Shown here one piece after another: positions 1 through 11,727 of a DNA stretch of 64,000 nt. The position numbers and the translations under genes are program-made. The DNA lies in contig CM020618.1 in assembly GCA_009829735.1 (NCBI GenBank), forward strand, positions 14,986,568 to 15,050,567, written 5' to 3'. The notes under the pieces are model-generated. The model did no database searches, had not been told where the DNA came from, and worked only from the letters and a program-made list of their open reading frames with translations. The DNA comes from Pyropia yezoensis. Lineage: Eukaryota > Rhodophyta > Bangiophyceae > Bangiales > Bangiaceae. Position 1 is the first letter of the stretch. Every line of letters begins with the position of its first letter.

Positions 1-2349
1 AAACGCGAGAAGCGTCTTGAGGGGCACGCTGCATGAACGGATCTAAAAATACTGGGCACGGCCCAGAGGCAAGACGGCATCAGTCGCGATACCGTTGAAT
101 GCGTGGATGGATTGACGCCCTGGGAAGACAGGGCTTCCTGGCTATCTGAGGGAGTCTCAAATTCTGAAGCGCCCCCCTGAGAACTAATCGATTGGAGGAT
201 GGGATCTCGAGTGTTGGATGTATGCACCCTCGGCGAGCATTTGACAAGTTTTGATTGGCCAGACAAAACTCGGTGACATTCGCCGTGAGCACACGAGTCC
301 GCTCAGTCTGGGAGCCGCCTCCCTCGGTGCTCCGCGGTGGGGAGAGGAGCCCTACCAGCAGTACTCATCAGGAGTCGATTCCTGTCTGGAACAGCGAGAG
401 TGACCCCGCACTGGAAGCTCCACCGCAGCTCAGGGCGCGGCTTCGGGCCAGTTCTGGTCACTACTGACGGTGCCGCGTGCCAGGGCCGTGCATGAGACAA
501 GATCCGTGATTGTCCAGTGCGCTTCCGCGGCAACTACTTGGGACGAATTGAATCCTTCAAATGTGGTCGCCGTCGTTTTGTTTCGCATATTCCTGAATAT
601 TTTGGATCGAGCGCCCCGCCGGGTACTGAGATGGTTGTGTCATCTGACATCAGGAGCGAGGGAGCTCTCAGCCCTTGGCCTTCATTCTGTCGACCACGCC
701 GCGCGTCGGCTGTCGCGCGTCATGCGGTTCTGCTACGCCTTGAACAAGCAGGGTCGTGGTAGAAGGCAGATTCTGCAGTAGAACAGCCATCACTGACTTT
801 CTGAACGACAAAAAAAAACAAGCCCCTCATATCACGCTTCCGTCTCGATCCCCGCGTCTGGAGGAATAGAAGATGGGCCGTCTGAGTGCCCCTTAGCGCA
901 TATCCATGGCACGAGAAGGCACCAAACACACCTTGAATGCCAAAGAATGAGTGAACTGGACGATGAAACGCTCAATTCGATAATATCATAAATTCTGAGG
1001 AGTTACGTCCCTCGTGACAAACATGATACCTTTCACGGCGGGTTCCAGCGCGCATGACACAGTGTGACACGCTAATTACGCGGCGACTCTTGTCAGTTTG
1101 GCACAGATGACACTGGGCTCATCTCATTGTGTTCTCGAAGTCAGGCAGACATAGCACGTATCCCCCCCCCCTTCCCCGCCATCCCCCCCGACCCGTCGCC
1201 CCCAGCACTTGCGCGGGACCCGACCAAATTCGGTCACCCATCATTGTCACCACTTGCGGCGATGCGCTGGACCTCTCGGGTTGCACCCTCTTTCATTCTC
1301 ACGCAGCCCTGCCCACCGCACGGGCGGCACGGGCCACCGGTTCCGTCCCCGTGAGCCACCCTCCCATCCGAGGCGTGGCGCGGCGGCGGGTGCCACCCGG
1401 CGGCCTGCTCCCAACCCCCCACCCCGGCCCCGCCCGTCTCAGTGGCCCCCTCCACCCATCCTCCCTCCTACGAGGCCCCCCCCTCCCCCCCCTGCCCATA
1501 TCAACCTCCCCCTCACCCTTCCCCTGTGCTATCATGGCGGCACCCGTGCCATCATGGCGGAAGGGGGGGGTGCGGATGATTCCCACCGGCCTCTCCCCAA
1601 ACCCAACGCCTTAAGGTGGGACCCGCGCCCCGCAGGGCAACCCGATCACGCGCGGCGCCGCGGTGGATGACGCTGCGGGCCCAGCCCCCCCCCGCTGTCC
1701 GCCCCACCACCCCACTTTTTCTTCCACCACCCCCCCCGACGGCACTGCAACGGGCCCCGATCTAATTTTGTCACCCATTGTTGCTTTGCGGGGGATGTCC
1801 TCTCCCATGACCCCCCGTGGATACTGTAGCGCTTCGGGGGCACGCCCCCCCGATTCCATCACCAAAATTCACCACCGCAGCGGAGCCGCCGCGAGCCCCG
1901 GCAGAGGGCGCCCCCGGGCGCCCCGCCCACGACCCCCTCGAACCCCCCCCTTTCCGGAAGGCCGACTCGAGACGATCAAAGCTTGCCTTTCGTGGCCATT
2001 GTGCTTTTTTTTTTTCTTCTTCCGGGCAATATTAAACACAAGGCATCGGGTAGTAGGGGATGCAGCCATGCCGTGTTGGTCGGTCTGGCTTGGGGTCAGT
2101 TGATTTCTGTGTCCACAACAGACATAATGGAGTCTGCGCAATCTTCATCACCCAGCCTCACCTCAATGACAGACAGCGCACGAGGATGGCTGTCAGGAAT
2201 GAAGCCCTCATGCGTGCTCTTGGCGCCCCCGCCAGCCTGCCGACCGCCAACCGGGCCCGCGCTCCTCGCGCTGCGCAGCAGTGCAACAATGGCCTGCGCA
2301 TCGTTTCTCCGGGGGGGCTCGCGGGTCGCCGCCACCGCCTGGTCCAGCC
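1..2349. other. Gene-poor flank with C-rich tracts
   Basis: No gene is supported here. From about 1150 to 1950 the DNA is dominated by runs of C and CCN repeats that give long but meaningless open frames in several phases. A stretch beginning CAGTGTGACAC at 1060 is a weak candidate for the far end of the pogo-like transposon whose transposase lies to the right, because it shares CAGTG-GAC and a later CAGTT block with the right end near 4293. It is not flanked by TA, so this is tentative. Confidence 0.4.
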
Positions 2350-4293
2350 TCAACTGGATGAGGCGCGAAACGTCGGGGGGGGTGCAGTAGGCGCGCAACC
2401 AGCAGGGCATGATGGCAGGGCGGACAGGCCATGAAAAGCCTCCTTGACGAGGCGGATGGCATCCAGCACGTGCGGCGCTCGCCCGTCCGCCACGCTGAGG
2501 GACCCGGGCCTCGCCCGAGCATCCCTCCACCGCCTGGCGTCCCACTCGGTCGGGGTCTCCTCAAATTGCTGGTCAAACGCCGCCAGCATATCTCGCATCA
2601 TGCCGCGCTTGTAGGTTGACTTAACCGCGTTGATGGCGCCTTGGTCCGCCGGTTGAAAGAGCGCCGTAGTTTTCGGCGGCAGCCACTCGATGTCCATTAG
2701 GTCGCTTGTTTTCGACGAGTCGTGGCCAGACGCATTGTCCATGATCAAAAAGCTGCGCTGCGCCGTAAATGCGGCCCACTCAGCGCTCAGGCCGGCCAGC
2801 CAGTTGGCATACATGGTAGATTCCATCCACGCGTTCTGTTGGCTGCAGTCCCTTAATGGAAGATCTTGCTTCCCACGGAAGCAAACCGGCTCGGCCGCCT
2901 TCCCAATCACGGAGAGAGACTTGAAGGTGCCCGTTGCGTTGACGCACATGATCAGAGTGACGCGTGCTTTTGCCGTCTGCATAGCAGTACCACGCGTCTC
3001 CCGTGCATCACAGTCCAATACGTAGGAGCGCGTTGGCGCCAGTTGGTAAAATAGCGCCACCTCGTCCATGTTGAGGATGCATTCTGGGTCAAGCCCAACC
3101 ATTTTTGCCCGTAGTTGAGCCATTCTTGCTTCCCCTTCCACCATATCCACACCGCCACCGGCGCCGTGGAGGTGCATGCTTTGAACACCGTGTCGCCTTG
3201 CCCAGCAGTCGATAAACCCTTTCGACGCCGAGAAGTCCTGCCCAGAGTAATGGCGATGCGCAAGCTCTCGGGCTTTGACGGATACAGCCATCCGAGAGAG
3301 GGGCATCGTCTGGCGCCTCATGGTCCGAACGCGCAAAAAGCATTCAAGAAGGAGGGAGTCTACCAGTGGGAAGCCGCATGGCTGCACGCACCGAGCAAAC
3401 GAAGGGGTTCCTGCAGCAGCAGCGGCCCACACGTCGCGCCGCCGTGCGTACACGCTGTGGATGGTCCGCTTGGAGATGCCGTACCTGAGGGAAAGCACGT
3501 CGCGAGGGACCTTGTCGTCGACTTGGGTGATGAGCAGCTGCTTCTGCTCGATGTTCAGGCTTGCCCTCCTCGGTCGCTTGCCGCGCGCGGCGCCTGGAGC
3601 AGCAGCCCCAGGCGCCCCAGGAACTGGGGGTGCGGGTAGAGCTGGCGGGGGGAGCGGGTCTTGTACGGCTTGGTCAGCGCCGTGGAGGGCAGCGCTTGCT
3701 GGTCGCTCCCTGCGAGGGGCGCCTGTAGCAGCAACGGGAGACGCCGGGGAGACTGGGGTAGCGGGTAGAGCTCGGGGGGGGGGGCTGTCTTGTAGTGCTT
3801 GGCGAACGGCATCGAGGGCAGCGCCTGCCGCTGCGTTGACCGCCTCGGCCGTCCCGGGTCAAGCCAACAGTACTGCCGACGCCTGAGGGAGTAGGGCGCC
3901 AGCAGTCTAAAGAGCAGCAAGGAGGGATGGTGAGGGGGAACGACCTTCTTGAGCGCGGTCCGCCATGTCAATCAAAGAAGGTTGGAGAGCGTCAGGGGCG
4001 CGGGGAGGGATGAGGTGCGTTCGTATGCTGGATGACGGTTGATCTGTCGATGGTGGCGTGTCGCGTCGGGGGTCTAGGTTTGGCGACGGCCGGCGACATC
4101 GACCAGTAGTCTTCCACAAAATAAGGCCAAATACAACAACAAGTGCCAGAACAAGTGGCACGGCACTTTTTCCATATCGCCTCCAGACATAGTAAATATA
4201 TGTCGAAATCTCGCCTCTATGGAGGGCCACTTGATGCGTACCCCCCCCTCAGTTGTGCCGATCGGCACAACTGCCAAGTGAGGGGTCGCACTG
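1060..4293 (-). mobile_element. pogo/Tigger-like DNA transposon, ends tentative
   Basis: The body is defined by the DDE_1-type transposase at 2350-3858. On the minus strand the right end reads TA then CAGTGCGACCCCTCACTTGG, with TA at 4294-4295, which fits pogo-group elements that start with CAG and duplicate TA. Just inside it lies a perfect palindrome (AGTTGTGCC/GGCACAACT, about 4251-4272), followed by more A/T-rich DNA as often seen under pogo ends. The left end at 1060 is a guess from partial similarity. The right end is better supported than the left. Confidence 0.4.
2350..3858 (-). CDS. pogo/Tigger-like transposase (CENP-B HTH plus DDE_1)
   Basis: Cut-and-paste transposase of the Tc1/mariner superfamily, pogo group. 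The frame is open from 3858. The only in-frame Met is at 3498, inside the first helix-turn-helix (RRASLNIEQKQLL through SKRTIHSVY), so the true N-terminus lies upstream, behind a non-ATG start or an intron. Domain order: Pro/Ala-rich leader with an imperfect duplication of about 39 residues, CENP-B/psq-type HTH, a second Tc5-type HTH ending SKGFIDCWARRHG, then the DDE_1 nuclease core. The three catalytic Asp candidates lie in NMDE, LIMDNASGH and FQPADQG, the DDD pattern of pogo elements. The C-terminus is short. No frame break is seen in the catalytic part. It could be active or a domesticated gene; the neighbouring TIR-like end favours a transposon. Confidence 0.85.
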   Translation of the reverse strand, partial: PGTAEAVNAAAGAALDAVRQALQDSPPPRALPATPVSPASPVAATGAPRRERPASAALHGADQAVQDPLPPPALPAPPVPGAPGAAAPGAARGKRPRRASLNIEQKQLLITQVDDKVPRDVLSLRYGISKRTIHSVYARRRDVWAAAAAGTPSFARCVQPCGFPLVDSLLLECFLRVRTMRRQTMPLSRMAVSVKARELAHRHYSGQDFSASKGFIDCWARRHGVQSMHLHGAGGGVDMVEGEARMAQLRAKMVGLDPECILNMDEVALFYQLAPTRSYVLDCDARETRGTAMQTAKARVTLIMCVNATGTFKSLSVIGKAAEPVCFRGKQDLPLRDCSQQNAWMESTMYANWLAGLSAEWAAFTAQRSFLIMDNASGHDSSKTSDLMDIEWLPPKTTALFQPADQGAINAVKSTYKRGMMRDMLAAFDQQFEETPTEWDARRWRDARARPGSLSVADGRAPHVLDAIRLVKEAFHGLSALPSCPAGCAPTAPPPTFRASSS

Positions 4294-4295
4294 TA

Positions 4296-5471
4296 CTGTC
4301 CCAACACCGTCAAAAGACCGTCGAAAGCGACCGTCGAATTACAAGCCAATACTCCCTCAGACGGCGGCCAGTTCGGTCATTTCTTGTCCCCTCCGAACCA
4401 CCCTCACGCCTGGCGAATGCGGGACACGTGGTGAGCGCGGCCGCGCGGCTGCGTGGTGGGTCGAAAATATTGTATGTTGGTGAGCAAACATTTTGCATAG
4501 TGTGACTTTCAAGCCCTTGCTGCACCAGCAAACTGCTCTCAAGCAGTGACTTGTGGTTGGGCGATCAAGTCTCGTCTTCTTGTCCCCGTTGTGCAACAAC
4601 GTTGCTGTGGGAAGGCCAAGTGGCGGCGTCATGCGGTGGTCAAACTTCATGCCGATGTGGGCCCTCCTGGCTGCGATGCGCCGCATCATGCGGCCATGAT
4701 GGCGGCCGGTCTTCAGGGCCCTCGGGCGGGGATCCGTCGCCAGGCAGAGAAAGGGAGTGGCCTCACTTTCTTTGCGGCACAGCTTGATCGGGGTGGAGCA
4801 GTTTCTTTCCCAGCTCCGCCATATTGCCATCCCACCCAATGGCCCTCCCTGAATGCTTGCTCGGGAGGTGGGGGGTACAGTACCCGGGAGCCGCGGCTGT
4901 GCCGATGGCAGCTCGCCGCTGGGTGGGATGATTCGGCGTAGGAAGAGCTCGGGCGGGTCGACGACGAGGCGGCGCCTCCGGCCCTGATCGGCGCATGCGT
5001 GTTGGCGGGCTGTGCGGCCGAGGTGGGCTGCGATGCACAGGAGCTGCCTGGCTGGTTGTGGGTTGTGCAGCGTCACTGTGCCGGTGAGGGGGGGCGGCGA
5101 GCCCAGTCAGACTCTGTGTTGCCGCTCAGTGGCGGCGGACGTTGCGGGGGCGACGAACCCGGCCAGGCTTTTGCGTGGCCGCGCGGCGGCGGTGGCGGCG
5201 GGCGTCGTGGTGTGACCCGGCGAGTCAACACCCCGTTTCTGGCTCGGTCGTTTCGATTGTGTCGCAAGGGCGACGTGCCTGCTACCGGTGCATCTCCGTG
5301 GTTGTCAGTCTGTGCGTGGTGCTGGTCTGTGCCCGCTTCTCCCAACCCCATCAGCGTTCGCGTGTCCTGTGATACGCTGCTCGGGTGACAGCAAGTCATC
5401 GCGTTGTCCTTGTCGTCCCTGCTATTGTGCGGTGCCTTGGTTCCCTCCCCCCCCCCCATCCCGGCGACGCT
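4296..5471. other. Intergenic, upstream of the aldehyde dehydrogenase gene
   Basis: No supported gene. Open frames on the minus strand up to 239 codons occur, but their composition (random Arg, Pro, His mixtures) does not suggest a protein. The last 100 bases form the leader of the aldehyde dehydrogenase gene and end in a C-run. Confidence 0.4.
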
Positions 5472-7302
5472 ATGCAGGATGCTATCGAGCCACCGCGGAG
5501 CTCCCTTCCTCCCACCGCGCGGATGGACTGCGTGAACCCCGTTACGGGTCAGGCGTACGCCGCCGTCCCACTCACGCCACTCGCCGCCGTTCCTGGCATC
5601 CGCGCGGCGGTGGGGGAGGTGCAAGCCACCTGGGCGGTACGCCCCGTCAAGGACCGCGTCACAGCCGTTTCGGCCTTCCTGGATGGGTTTGTGGACCGTG
5701 GTGAGGCTGTCGCGGCGGCAGTGTCCATGGCTACGGGCAAGACCGGCTGGTCTGCCATGGATGAGGTTGTTGGGGTGGCCTCGGCTGGCCGCGCCGTGGC
5801 GGCCGGCGCGGCGGAGTGGCTAGCAGATGACACGTCCCGGTCTTGTGCGCTGATGGGGCGACGCACGGCTGTCGTTCGGAGGGTGCCACTGGGTGTGGTG
5901 GCAATGATAACGCCGTACAATTTCCCTCTCAAACTGGCGGTGACCAACACGCTGGCTGCGCTGTTGGCGGGCAATGCTGTGATGCTGAAGGTGTCTGAGT
6001 TGTGCCCAGGGGTGGGCAAGCTTATTGAGGAGCTCTTTTCTGAGCTTGCGGACGGCCAGCTGGCACCCCTTGTGCGCGTTCTCCACGGAGCCGGGGACCT
6101 CGGATCGACCATGGTCGATGCCGCCTTCGGCAAGCCCGACCATGTGCTTTTCATTGGCAGCGGTGCTGTTGGGCGTAAGGTGGCAATGGCAGCAGCGGCT
6201 GGTGGGGTGGGGTGCACCCTGGAACTGGGAGGGAAGGACGCTGCCGTCGTCTGCACCGATGCCAACGTACCAGCTGCTGTGGAAGCAATAGCGTACGGCG
6301 CTCTGAACAACGCGGGGCAGTGTTGCATGGGCGTGGAGCGCGTATACGTCGTGGCGGATGTGTACGATGCGTTCGTGGCTGCGATGGTGAAGCATGTGAA
6401 GGAAAAGGTGTGTATCCTGACTGGTATTGTCCCATCTCCGTTCATTGTTGTCTCTGGCTCCCCGCTCCTTGTCCACCCATGCCCAACATGCACCCCATTT
6501 TGCGGAATTTTCTGACGTTTTAACGGTCCCCTTGGTTGTCTTCTGACGATATGTTCTCGCGTGTGCTTGGCATTGCTTTTTTTTTTTTCTCTGTGCTGTT
6601 CTGAAGGTGTCCTATGGCTACACACCTGCTCCTGGAGCTGAAAGTGGGGATGGCAACACAGATGGTGATAGGATGGACGTGACGTACGGGTGTGCGATCG
6701 CTTCGTCGCAGCTGCACACAGTTCAAGCGCACGTGGACGCGGCGGTCGCAGCCGGGGCCAAGGTCCTGACTGGCGGCCACAAGGACGACATTTATTACCC
6801 GCCGACGGTGGTCACCGTGCCTGACGGGCCCGGCGCCGGCGTGGGCTCTGTCAACGACGCGACGACGGGGGCAACCACGTGCGCGGCTGCGGGGACACCC
6901 CTGTTGGTAGCAGAGACGTTTGGTCCGGTGTTGCCCATTGTTCGTGTGCCGACGCCTGAGGCGGGTGTTGCGGCTGCCAACGCGACGGAATATGGCCTCG
7001 GTGGCTATATTTTTACGCGTGATACCCAGCCTGGTGGGTTGGGCGATCGGCTCGCACGACAACTTGTGACTGGCGGTGCGGTGGTGAATGACACGTTAGT
7101 GCAGGCTCTTCACACGGGCCTTCCTTTTGGCGGTCGGCGCAGCTCTGGCACCGGGCGAACTGGTGGCAAAGAGGGGCTTCTTGGCATGACGGCCACTCAG
7201 ACCATCGTTCTTTGTGACGCTGACGGGAGCCCTGACTGGCAATATCGCAACTCGTACGCTGCCAAGCTGCGCGCCCTCAAGTCGCTGTACGGCCGTGCGT
7301 AG
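5472..7302 (+). CDS. NAD(P)-dependent aldehyde dehydrogenase
   Basis: Two exons, 5472-6407 and 6607-7302, joined in phase 0 across a 199-bp GT-AG intron (GTGTGTATCC...TTCTGAAG), give about 543 residues, the usual size for the superfamily. ATG 5472 is the first in-frame Met. The family oxidises aldehydes to acids with NAD(P). Seen in sequence: the coenzyme/substrate loop motif ITPYNFPLKL, the general base Glu at about residue 251 in LELGGKD, the catalytic Cys at about 285 in NNAGQCCMG, and a C-terminal LPFGGRRSSGTGR motif. The GQCC-type active site and ERVYV continuation resemble uncharacterised or GAPN-like branches rather than classic betaine or succinate-semialdehyde enzymes; the substrate cannot be read. 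No clear organelle signal precedes the catalytic domain, so a cytosolic location is likely. Confidence 0.9.
6408..6606 (+). other. Intron of the aldehyde dehydrogenase gene
   Basis: GT-AG intron of 199 bases with a T-rich tract just before the acceptor. Removing it keeps the frame between KHVKEK and VSYGY, in the expected place within the aldehyde dehydrogenase fold. Confidence 0.85.
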
Positions 7303-7730
7303 CTAGTGCTTCAAGCCAGTGAGTCATGCGCTGCCCGAGGCGGGCTCTGTTCTGCGTTAGTTCTTCCCGTGTGTGGTGGTGGGGAAGGCCCTGTCGCTAG
7401 TATGCCCTGTTCTTCCCGTTTGTAGGCTGAGCATGTTTTCTGCCCCGAAGAGTGTGAATAGCTCGACAATCCAGCTGCATGGGAGATCCGGCTGCATCCC
7501 CTGCAAAGCTGTGGGTAGCGAGCACAGATCCGCAGCAGGTGTCTCCCGTCGCCCATCTGAGACCCCTCACATTACCCGCCAGCGTCAAGCGGCTCATGCG
7601 GGGGCCCTGTCTCTGGCTGTCCTCACCAAGAGTGATCGCGTCCCAGCCAGCCAGCTGCGCCACCACGACCCCGTCTCCAACAGGAAGGTCACCCAGCGCC
7701 ACTCGACTTGACCTGCCTCCTGGGAGGGGG

Positions 7731-7785
7731 AGGGAGGTGCCGGCGCCAGCCAATGGCGGGGGTGCTGGGAGGGGCCGGGGGGGGG
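7731..7785 (+). repeat. Arm of a dispersed inverted repeat
   Basis: GTGCCGGCGCCAGCCAATGG followed by GCGGGGGTGCTGGG matches, with a few changes, the reverse complement of 14951-15000. The core GCCAGCCAATGGCGGGG is shared. The arms lie about 7.2 kb apart in opposite orientation. It may be a small non-autonomous repeat or a shared promoter-like CCAAT block. Confidence 0.5.
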
Positions 7786-9097
7786 GGGGGGGGTGCCGTG
7801 GGGTTGCTGGGAAGGGCTGCTGGGAGGGGCCGGGGGGGGGGGGGGGTCCTTTTCGCGAGCTTGAGGGGCCCACTGTCAGTCAGGCTACTCCCACGCTCAT
7901 TCGACTCACACTGTCACGGCGCCGTGGGTCGCGCAGACGGGTTCTGATTGGAGAGCCTCTACCCTGTTGGCTGGGCGCCAGAGCAGTAGGCTTCGACCCC
8001 CTTCTCCTCCGCGCCGCCAAGGAGGGAACGCTCGGCCCACCCCGCTTAACCTGGCGGAGGGTGTACGCTTAAACGGTGCTCTGCGGGGGCTTGCAACGGT
8101 CTGTGGTACTGTATAGGTTGCTTCTGCTGTCGTCTTTAAGAGAAAGTTACTTGAAAACCATGATCCGAAGAAAGAAGACCACTGTGAAAGAGCGAGGCTC
8201 GTGACAGCGCCAAGGGACGCTTGAGCACGTGCCTTGCATGATTAATACCTGCTCGAGGCGGGTCGTCTGAACCAACCGGCCTCGATTGACTCGTTCGGCA
8301 GGCATCTTCGGATGAAGAGCGGTCGACCAGCGATGGACAGGTTTCAGGTTTGATCCAGCGTCTCGGAGGCTCGCCCCAGAGTGCCGCACCACTGGATGAA
8401 TTGCAGCCCTGGGAGAGGCCAGGGCCCAGTTGTCTCGCGACCAGCTCGCTCGGCTTGGCCCTGTGCCCAATCGATTTCGCTCCGTCGGTCCACCCCTGCG
8501 CGACTGTTAGCATGCTGGTGCGATTGCAGCCAGACAGTGACGGGCCGGCTGCCTTGACGCTTGCGCGACGACCGGCTATCCGGGATAGCCTGTTGAGCGG
8601 GTGTGCTCGGTGCCTCTCTGGGGTGATGCGCTTGGGCCCAGCGAGACCCAGCTCCTCCCGCGGTCTGCGCAGGCCCCACCGCATCTTCTGCAATGGCTCT
8701 CCCTGCACGAGTTCCGCCGTGTTCGCACTCGGCTGGTCGCCCCCGTCTTTGCCCTTCTGTGAAAGTGTTCGCAGTCTTGGGTAACACTGCTGTGCGAGCC
8801 CATGCTCCTGTAGCCTGCTGTCGCATTGGACGGGACTTGCACTGTGGGGTGGGGGTCGCCCAGGCAGCTCGGCTCGAACCGCCGCCATGGCTCTCCCCGC
8901 CTGTGCGTGGGGGGGCTCTCCCCGCTCTTGTCTCGGGGCGAGTGGCGGGTCCTTGTGGGGGGGGGAGGTCAGGTCCTTCCCGCCCGTGTGGTGGGGAGGG
9001 GGGGGCGCGGAGAGGAGGGGAATTCCAGAACCCATGACTGCTTGCGGTGCCGCCCAAACATGCCCAGTGAACCTCTTTTCTGGGCGTTGCTGTGTGT

Positions 9098-9120
9098 ATC
9101 TATCTATCTATCTACCTATC
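9098..9120 (+). repeat. TATC tetranucleotide microsatellite
   Basis: About five and a half tandem TATC units with one substitution, in intergenic DNA before the phosphoserine aminotransferase gene. Confidence 0.9.
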
Positions 9121-9506
9121 CTCCCACCGTCGCCTCTGATAGCAGCCCAACGTTTGGCAGACGGTGCGCCTGCTTGGCTGGGAGAGAGGCAATTTTTTCT
9201 GTAACGTCGCCTTCACAGAGTATGTGAGGATCCCACACAGACGCGAGTAGAGTCCTCCTCCCGACCGTAGCATCCCGTTGTCGCGGCCCACAGCGCGCTT
9301 CTCCTCACCATCTACCGCTATCGAGCTTCTCTCTGCTGTCGAGCTTCTCCCTGCAGTCGAGCTCCCCCCGGGTATCCAGCTTCTCCCTGCTCCCTGCGTA
9401 GCCGCTGCCTCTAGGCAGGCCACGTCTGCTGACCTTTGGGGGCGGAGAGCGCCTGCCAGACCACCACCGGCTGTGCTGCCTCGGCACCGTCATCGTCAAC
9501 CCCATC

Positions 9507-10982
9507 ATGGGGAAGGGCGCCAACAGCATGGGGGTGCCCGCCTTTGAGGACACTGCCAAGCGGGTGCACAACTTTTCGGCCGGCCCGGCCTGCCTGCCCG
9601 AGTCGGTCATGCGCACGGCGGCGGCTGAGTTTTGTGGCTTTGGTGGGTCTGGCATTGGCATGATGGAGATGAGCCACCGGGACCCAGGTGGGCCAGTCCA
9701 AAACGCCATGTCCCAGGCCGCTGCGGAACTACGCTCGTTGCTGTCTGTCCCAGACTCATATCACGTGCTGTTTATGCAAGGTGGTGCTCACGGCCAGGTA
9801 CGTGCTTGGCTTTCACAGCAGTCTGGCAGGGGGTTCAATAGTTGCTGGGGCACAGAGGAGCAGGAGTCTTGGACTGTACCGTGAGAGAAGTTCTGCTATC
9901 CTGGCCTACAACTGGCTGTGGCCTATGTTTCTGACAGCTATCAGCGTCTGTCTGCCTATTCCAGAGTGCGATCAACGCTTGGTTGGTCGCTACTGTTATC
10001 CCGTAACTGTTTCCCTGCATATCACCTGACGCTGCAGTTTGCGGCAGTGCCACTGAACCTGCTGGGGGAGAAGAAGCAGGCCGATTACCTCAACACGGGC
10101 TTCTGGTCGCAGAGGGCGATGAAGGAGGCCGAGCGCTATTGTACCGTGCGCCTAGCTTACGACGGCAAGGAGGACAACTACACCAAGCTGCCTTCCGCCA
10201 GCACCTGGAGCATCTCCCCAGACTCTGCTTACGTACACGTCTGCGCCAATGAGACTATTCATGGCGTTGAGCTGCTGGAGGACCCCGAGCTGCCTGCCGG
10301 CTCGCCCCCGCTCGTGGGCGACTTCACGTCAACTCTGCTCTCGCGTCCTGTGGACGTAAGCAAGTACGGGCTGATTTACGCATCGGGCGGCAAGAACCTC
10401 GGGCCCGCTGGCTTCACTGTCGTCATTGTGCGAGACGACCTTCTGGACCGGGCGTCTCCCCTGTGTCCGTCAGTGTTGTCGTACTCCCTGACGGCAGGCA
10501 GCAAGCCCATTCCGTCACTGTACAACACGCCGCCAACCTTTTTGATCTACATGTGCGGATTGGTGGTGCAAGACCTGCAGAAGAATGGGGGGTTGTCTGC
10601 TGTTCAGAGGCGGGTCTGCCGCCGCGCCAACCAGATCTACTCCCTCATTGAGGAAAGCGACGGCTTCTACACCCTGAAGAATGTCGAGAAGTCGGTGCGC
10701 AGCCGAATGAACATCCCCTTCCGTGTCATGGACGGGGCGGTGGATGGGCTTGAGGAGTCGTTTTGCTCGCAGGCTGAGGCCAGCGGCATCTTCCAGCTGT
10801 TTTGCCACCCGCTGTTTCCTGGCCTTCGTGTTACGCTGTACAACGGTGTGCCTGACAAAGCCGTCGACGCCCTGCACCTGTTCATGGTCAAGTTCATGGC
10901 CGACCATGGCGACCCGGTTCAGCATCCGGTCGCTCCACCCCGCACTGTGCCTGCTGTTGCCGGCCTTGAGGTCACCTGTTGA
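9507..10982 (+). CDS. serC: Phosphoserine aminotransferase
   Basis: PLP-dependent fold-type I enzyme of the phosphorylated serine pathway, converting 3-phosphohydroxypyruvate plus glutamate to phosphoserine. Exons 9507-9797 and 10038-10982 join in phase 0 across a 240-bp GT-AG intron, giving about 411 residues against about 360 in bacteria. Diagnostic stretches: NFSAGPACLPESV near the N-terminus, EMSHRDP, FMQGGAHGQ joined to FAAVPLNLL exactly at the splice, and the PLP lysine motif YASGGKNLGPAG. The C-terminal domain has SRMNIPF and the FPGLRVTLYNGV block. The first ATG in frame is 9507. The enzyme is plastid-targeted in plants; here only about 22 residues precede the conserved domain, so either the protein is cytosolic or an upstream transit-peptide exon is missed. 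Confidence 0.95.
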
Positions 10983-11727
10983 CGGAGTGTGTTGCGAGTA
11001 GCCTGTGTTGTACATTTTGACCCTCTCGGGCGTTCGTTTCCTTCCTTACCGCGTACGGCCATTGTCATTCTTTGACTGGAGCGGTCTCAATTGTTGTTTT
11101 GCGTCGGGCTCTTGGGTCTTGTTTTGTTGGGGTTTCAAAGCTCTCATGCTGTGCACGGCCGGTTCCTGTAGCACGCTTCCCTTCCTTCTATCGCGGCGGC
11201 CCGTAAATGTGTTCCTATTGTTTTGCTTTTGGTATTCAGCCTTGCTATTCAGTCCTTGCACAGGTCAATGGGGATCGTGATATCTGGATTTTTAGTTTTC
11301 GAGCCACGAGTGGAAGCTGGTAGGCAGGCAGAAATGCTCGTGGAAAGGCGGATTTTCTTGAGCGCTACATACCTTGGTGGCCAGCTGTTGCTGGTCAGTG
11401 TGCGGGGCCCTCGACGGGAGCCGGAGCAGTCCCCTCCTGGAGCTCCTAGCTATCGCTGTGGGAGGGCCGCCGGAAGCCCCTGTTTGTTGCCCGTGGGTCT
11501 TATTCCACGCTTTCTGTCTCGTTCATCTATATATTGTCAACACCCACGACGAGTCCCCCCTACTTGCCGTATCGGTTGGTACAGTCTCTTGTGTGCACGG
11601 CTCAACGGCAAAGGAGCTGGATCCCCCCGCCGCCTTTTTTGCGTTGTGACCTTCTGTCTACCCCTGAGTCCACTCGGTGGGTCCTCTCGCCGGCCTCGAC
11701 CCTGCTACGTACCCTGTCCGTCCCACG
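10983..11727. other. Intergenic region between the serC and OAT genes
   Basis: T-rich compared with the coding parts. It contains no recognisable gene, RNA or repeat. It probably holds the 3' end of the serC transcript and the promoter of the ornithine aminotransferase gene. Confidence 0.5.

Larger units (their letters stand above)
7303..9506. other. Intergenic region with G tracts and small repeats
   Basis: No gene supported. It contains G-runs near 7778-7792 and 7830-7845, one arm of a dispersed inverted repeat at about 7731-7785 (partner 14951-15000), a TATC tetranucleotide microsatellite at 9098-9120, and four imperfect copies of a GAGCTTCTCCCTGC-like unit at about 9318-9395, just before the phosphoserine aminotransferase gene. 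A 299-codon minus frame at 8136-9035 resembles nothing known. Confidence 0.5.

Noticed and set aside
514-560. CAGTGCGCTTCCGCGG as the left end of the pogo element
   Set aside because: Only the first seven bases match the right end and no TA precedes it; the candidate at 1060 is slightly better but also weak.
4357-5076. 239-codon minus-strand open frame
   Set aside because: Random-looking His/Arg/Pro composition, no domain, overlaps the probable promoter of the aldehyde dehydrogenase gene; long frames without meaning are common at this GC.
8136-9035. 299-codon minus-strand open frame
   Set aside because: No domain or signal, and it overlaps frames on the other strand of similar length.
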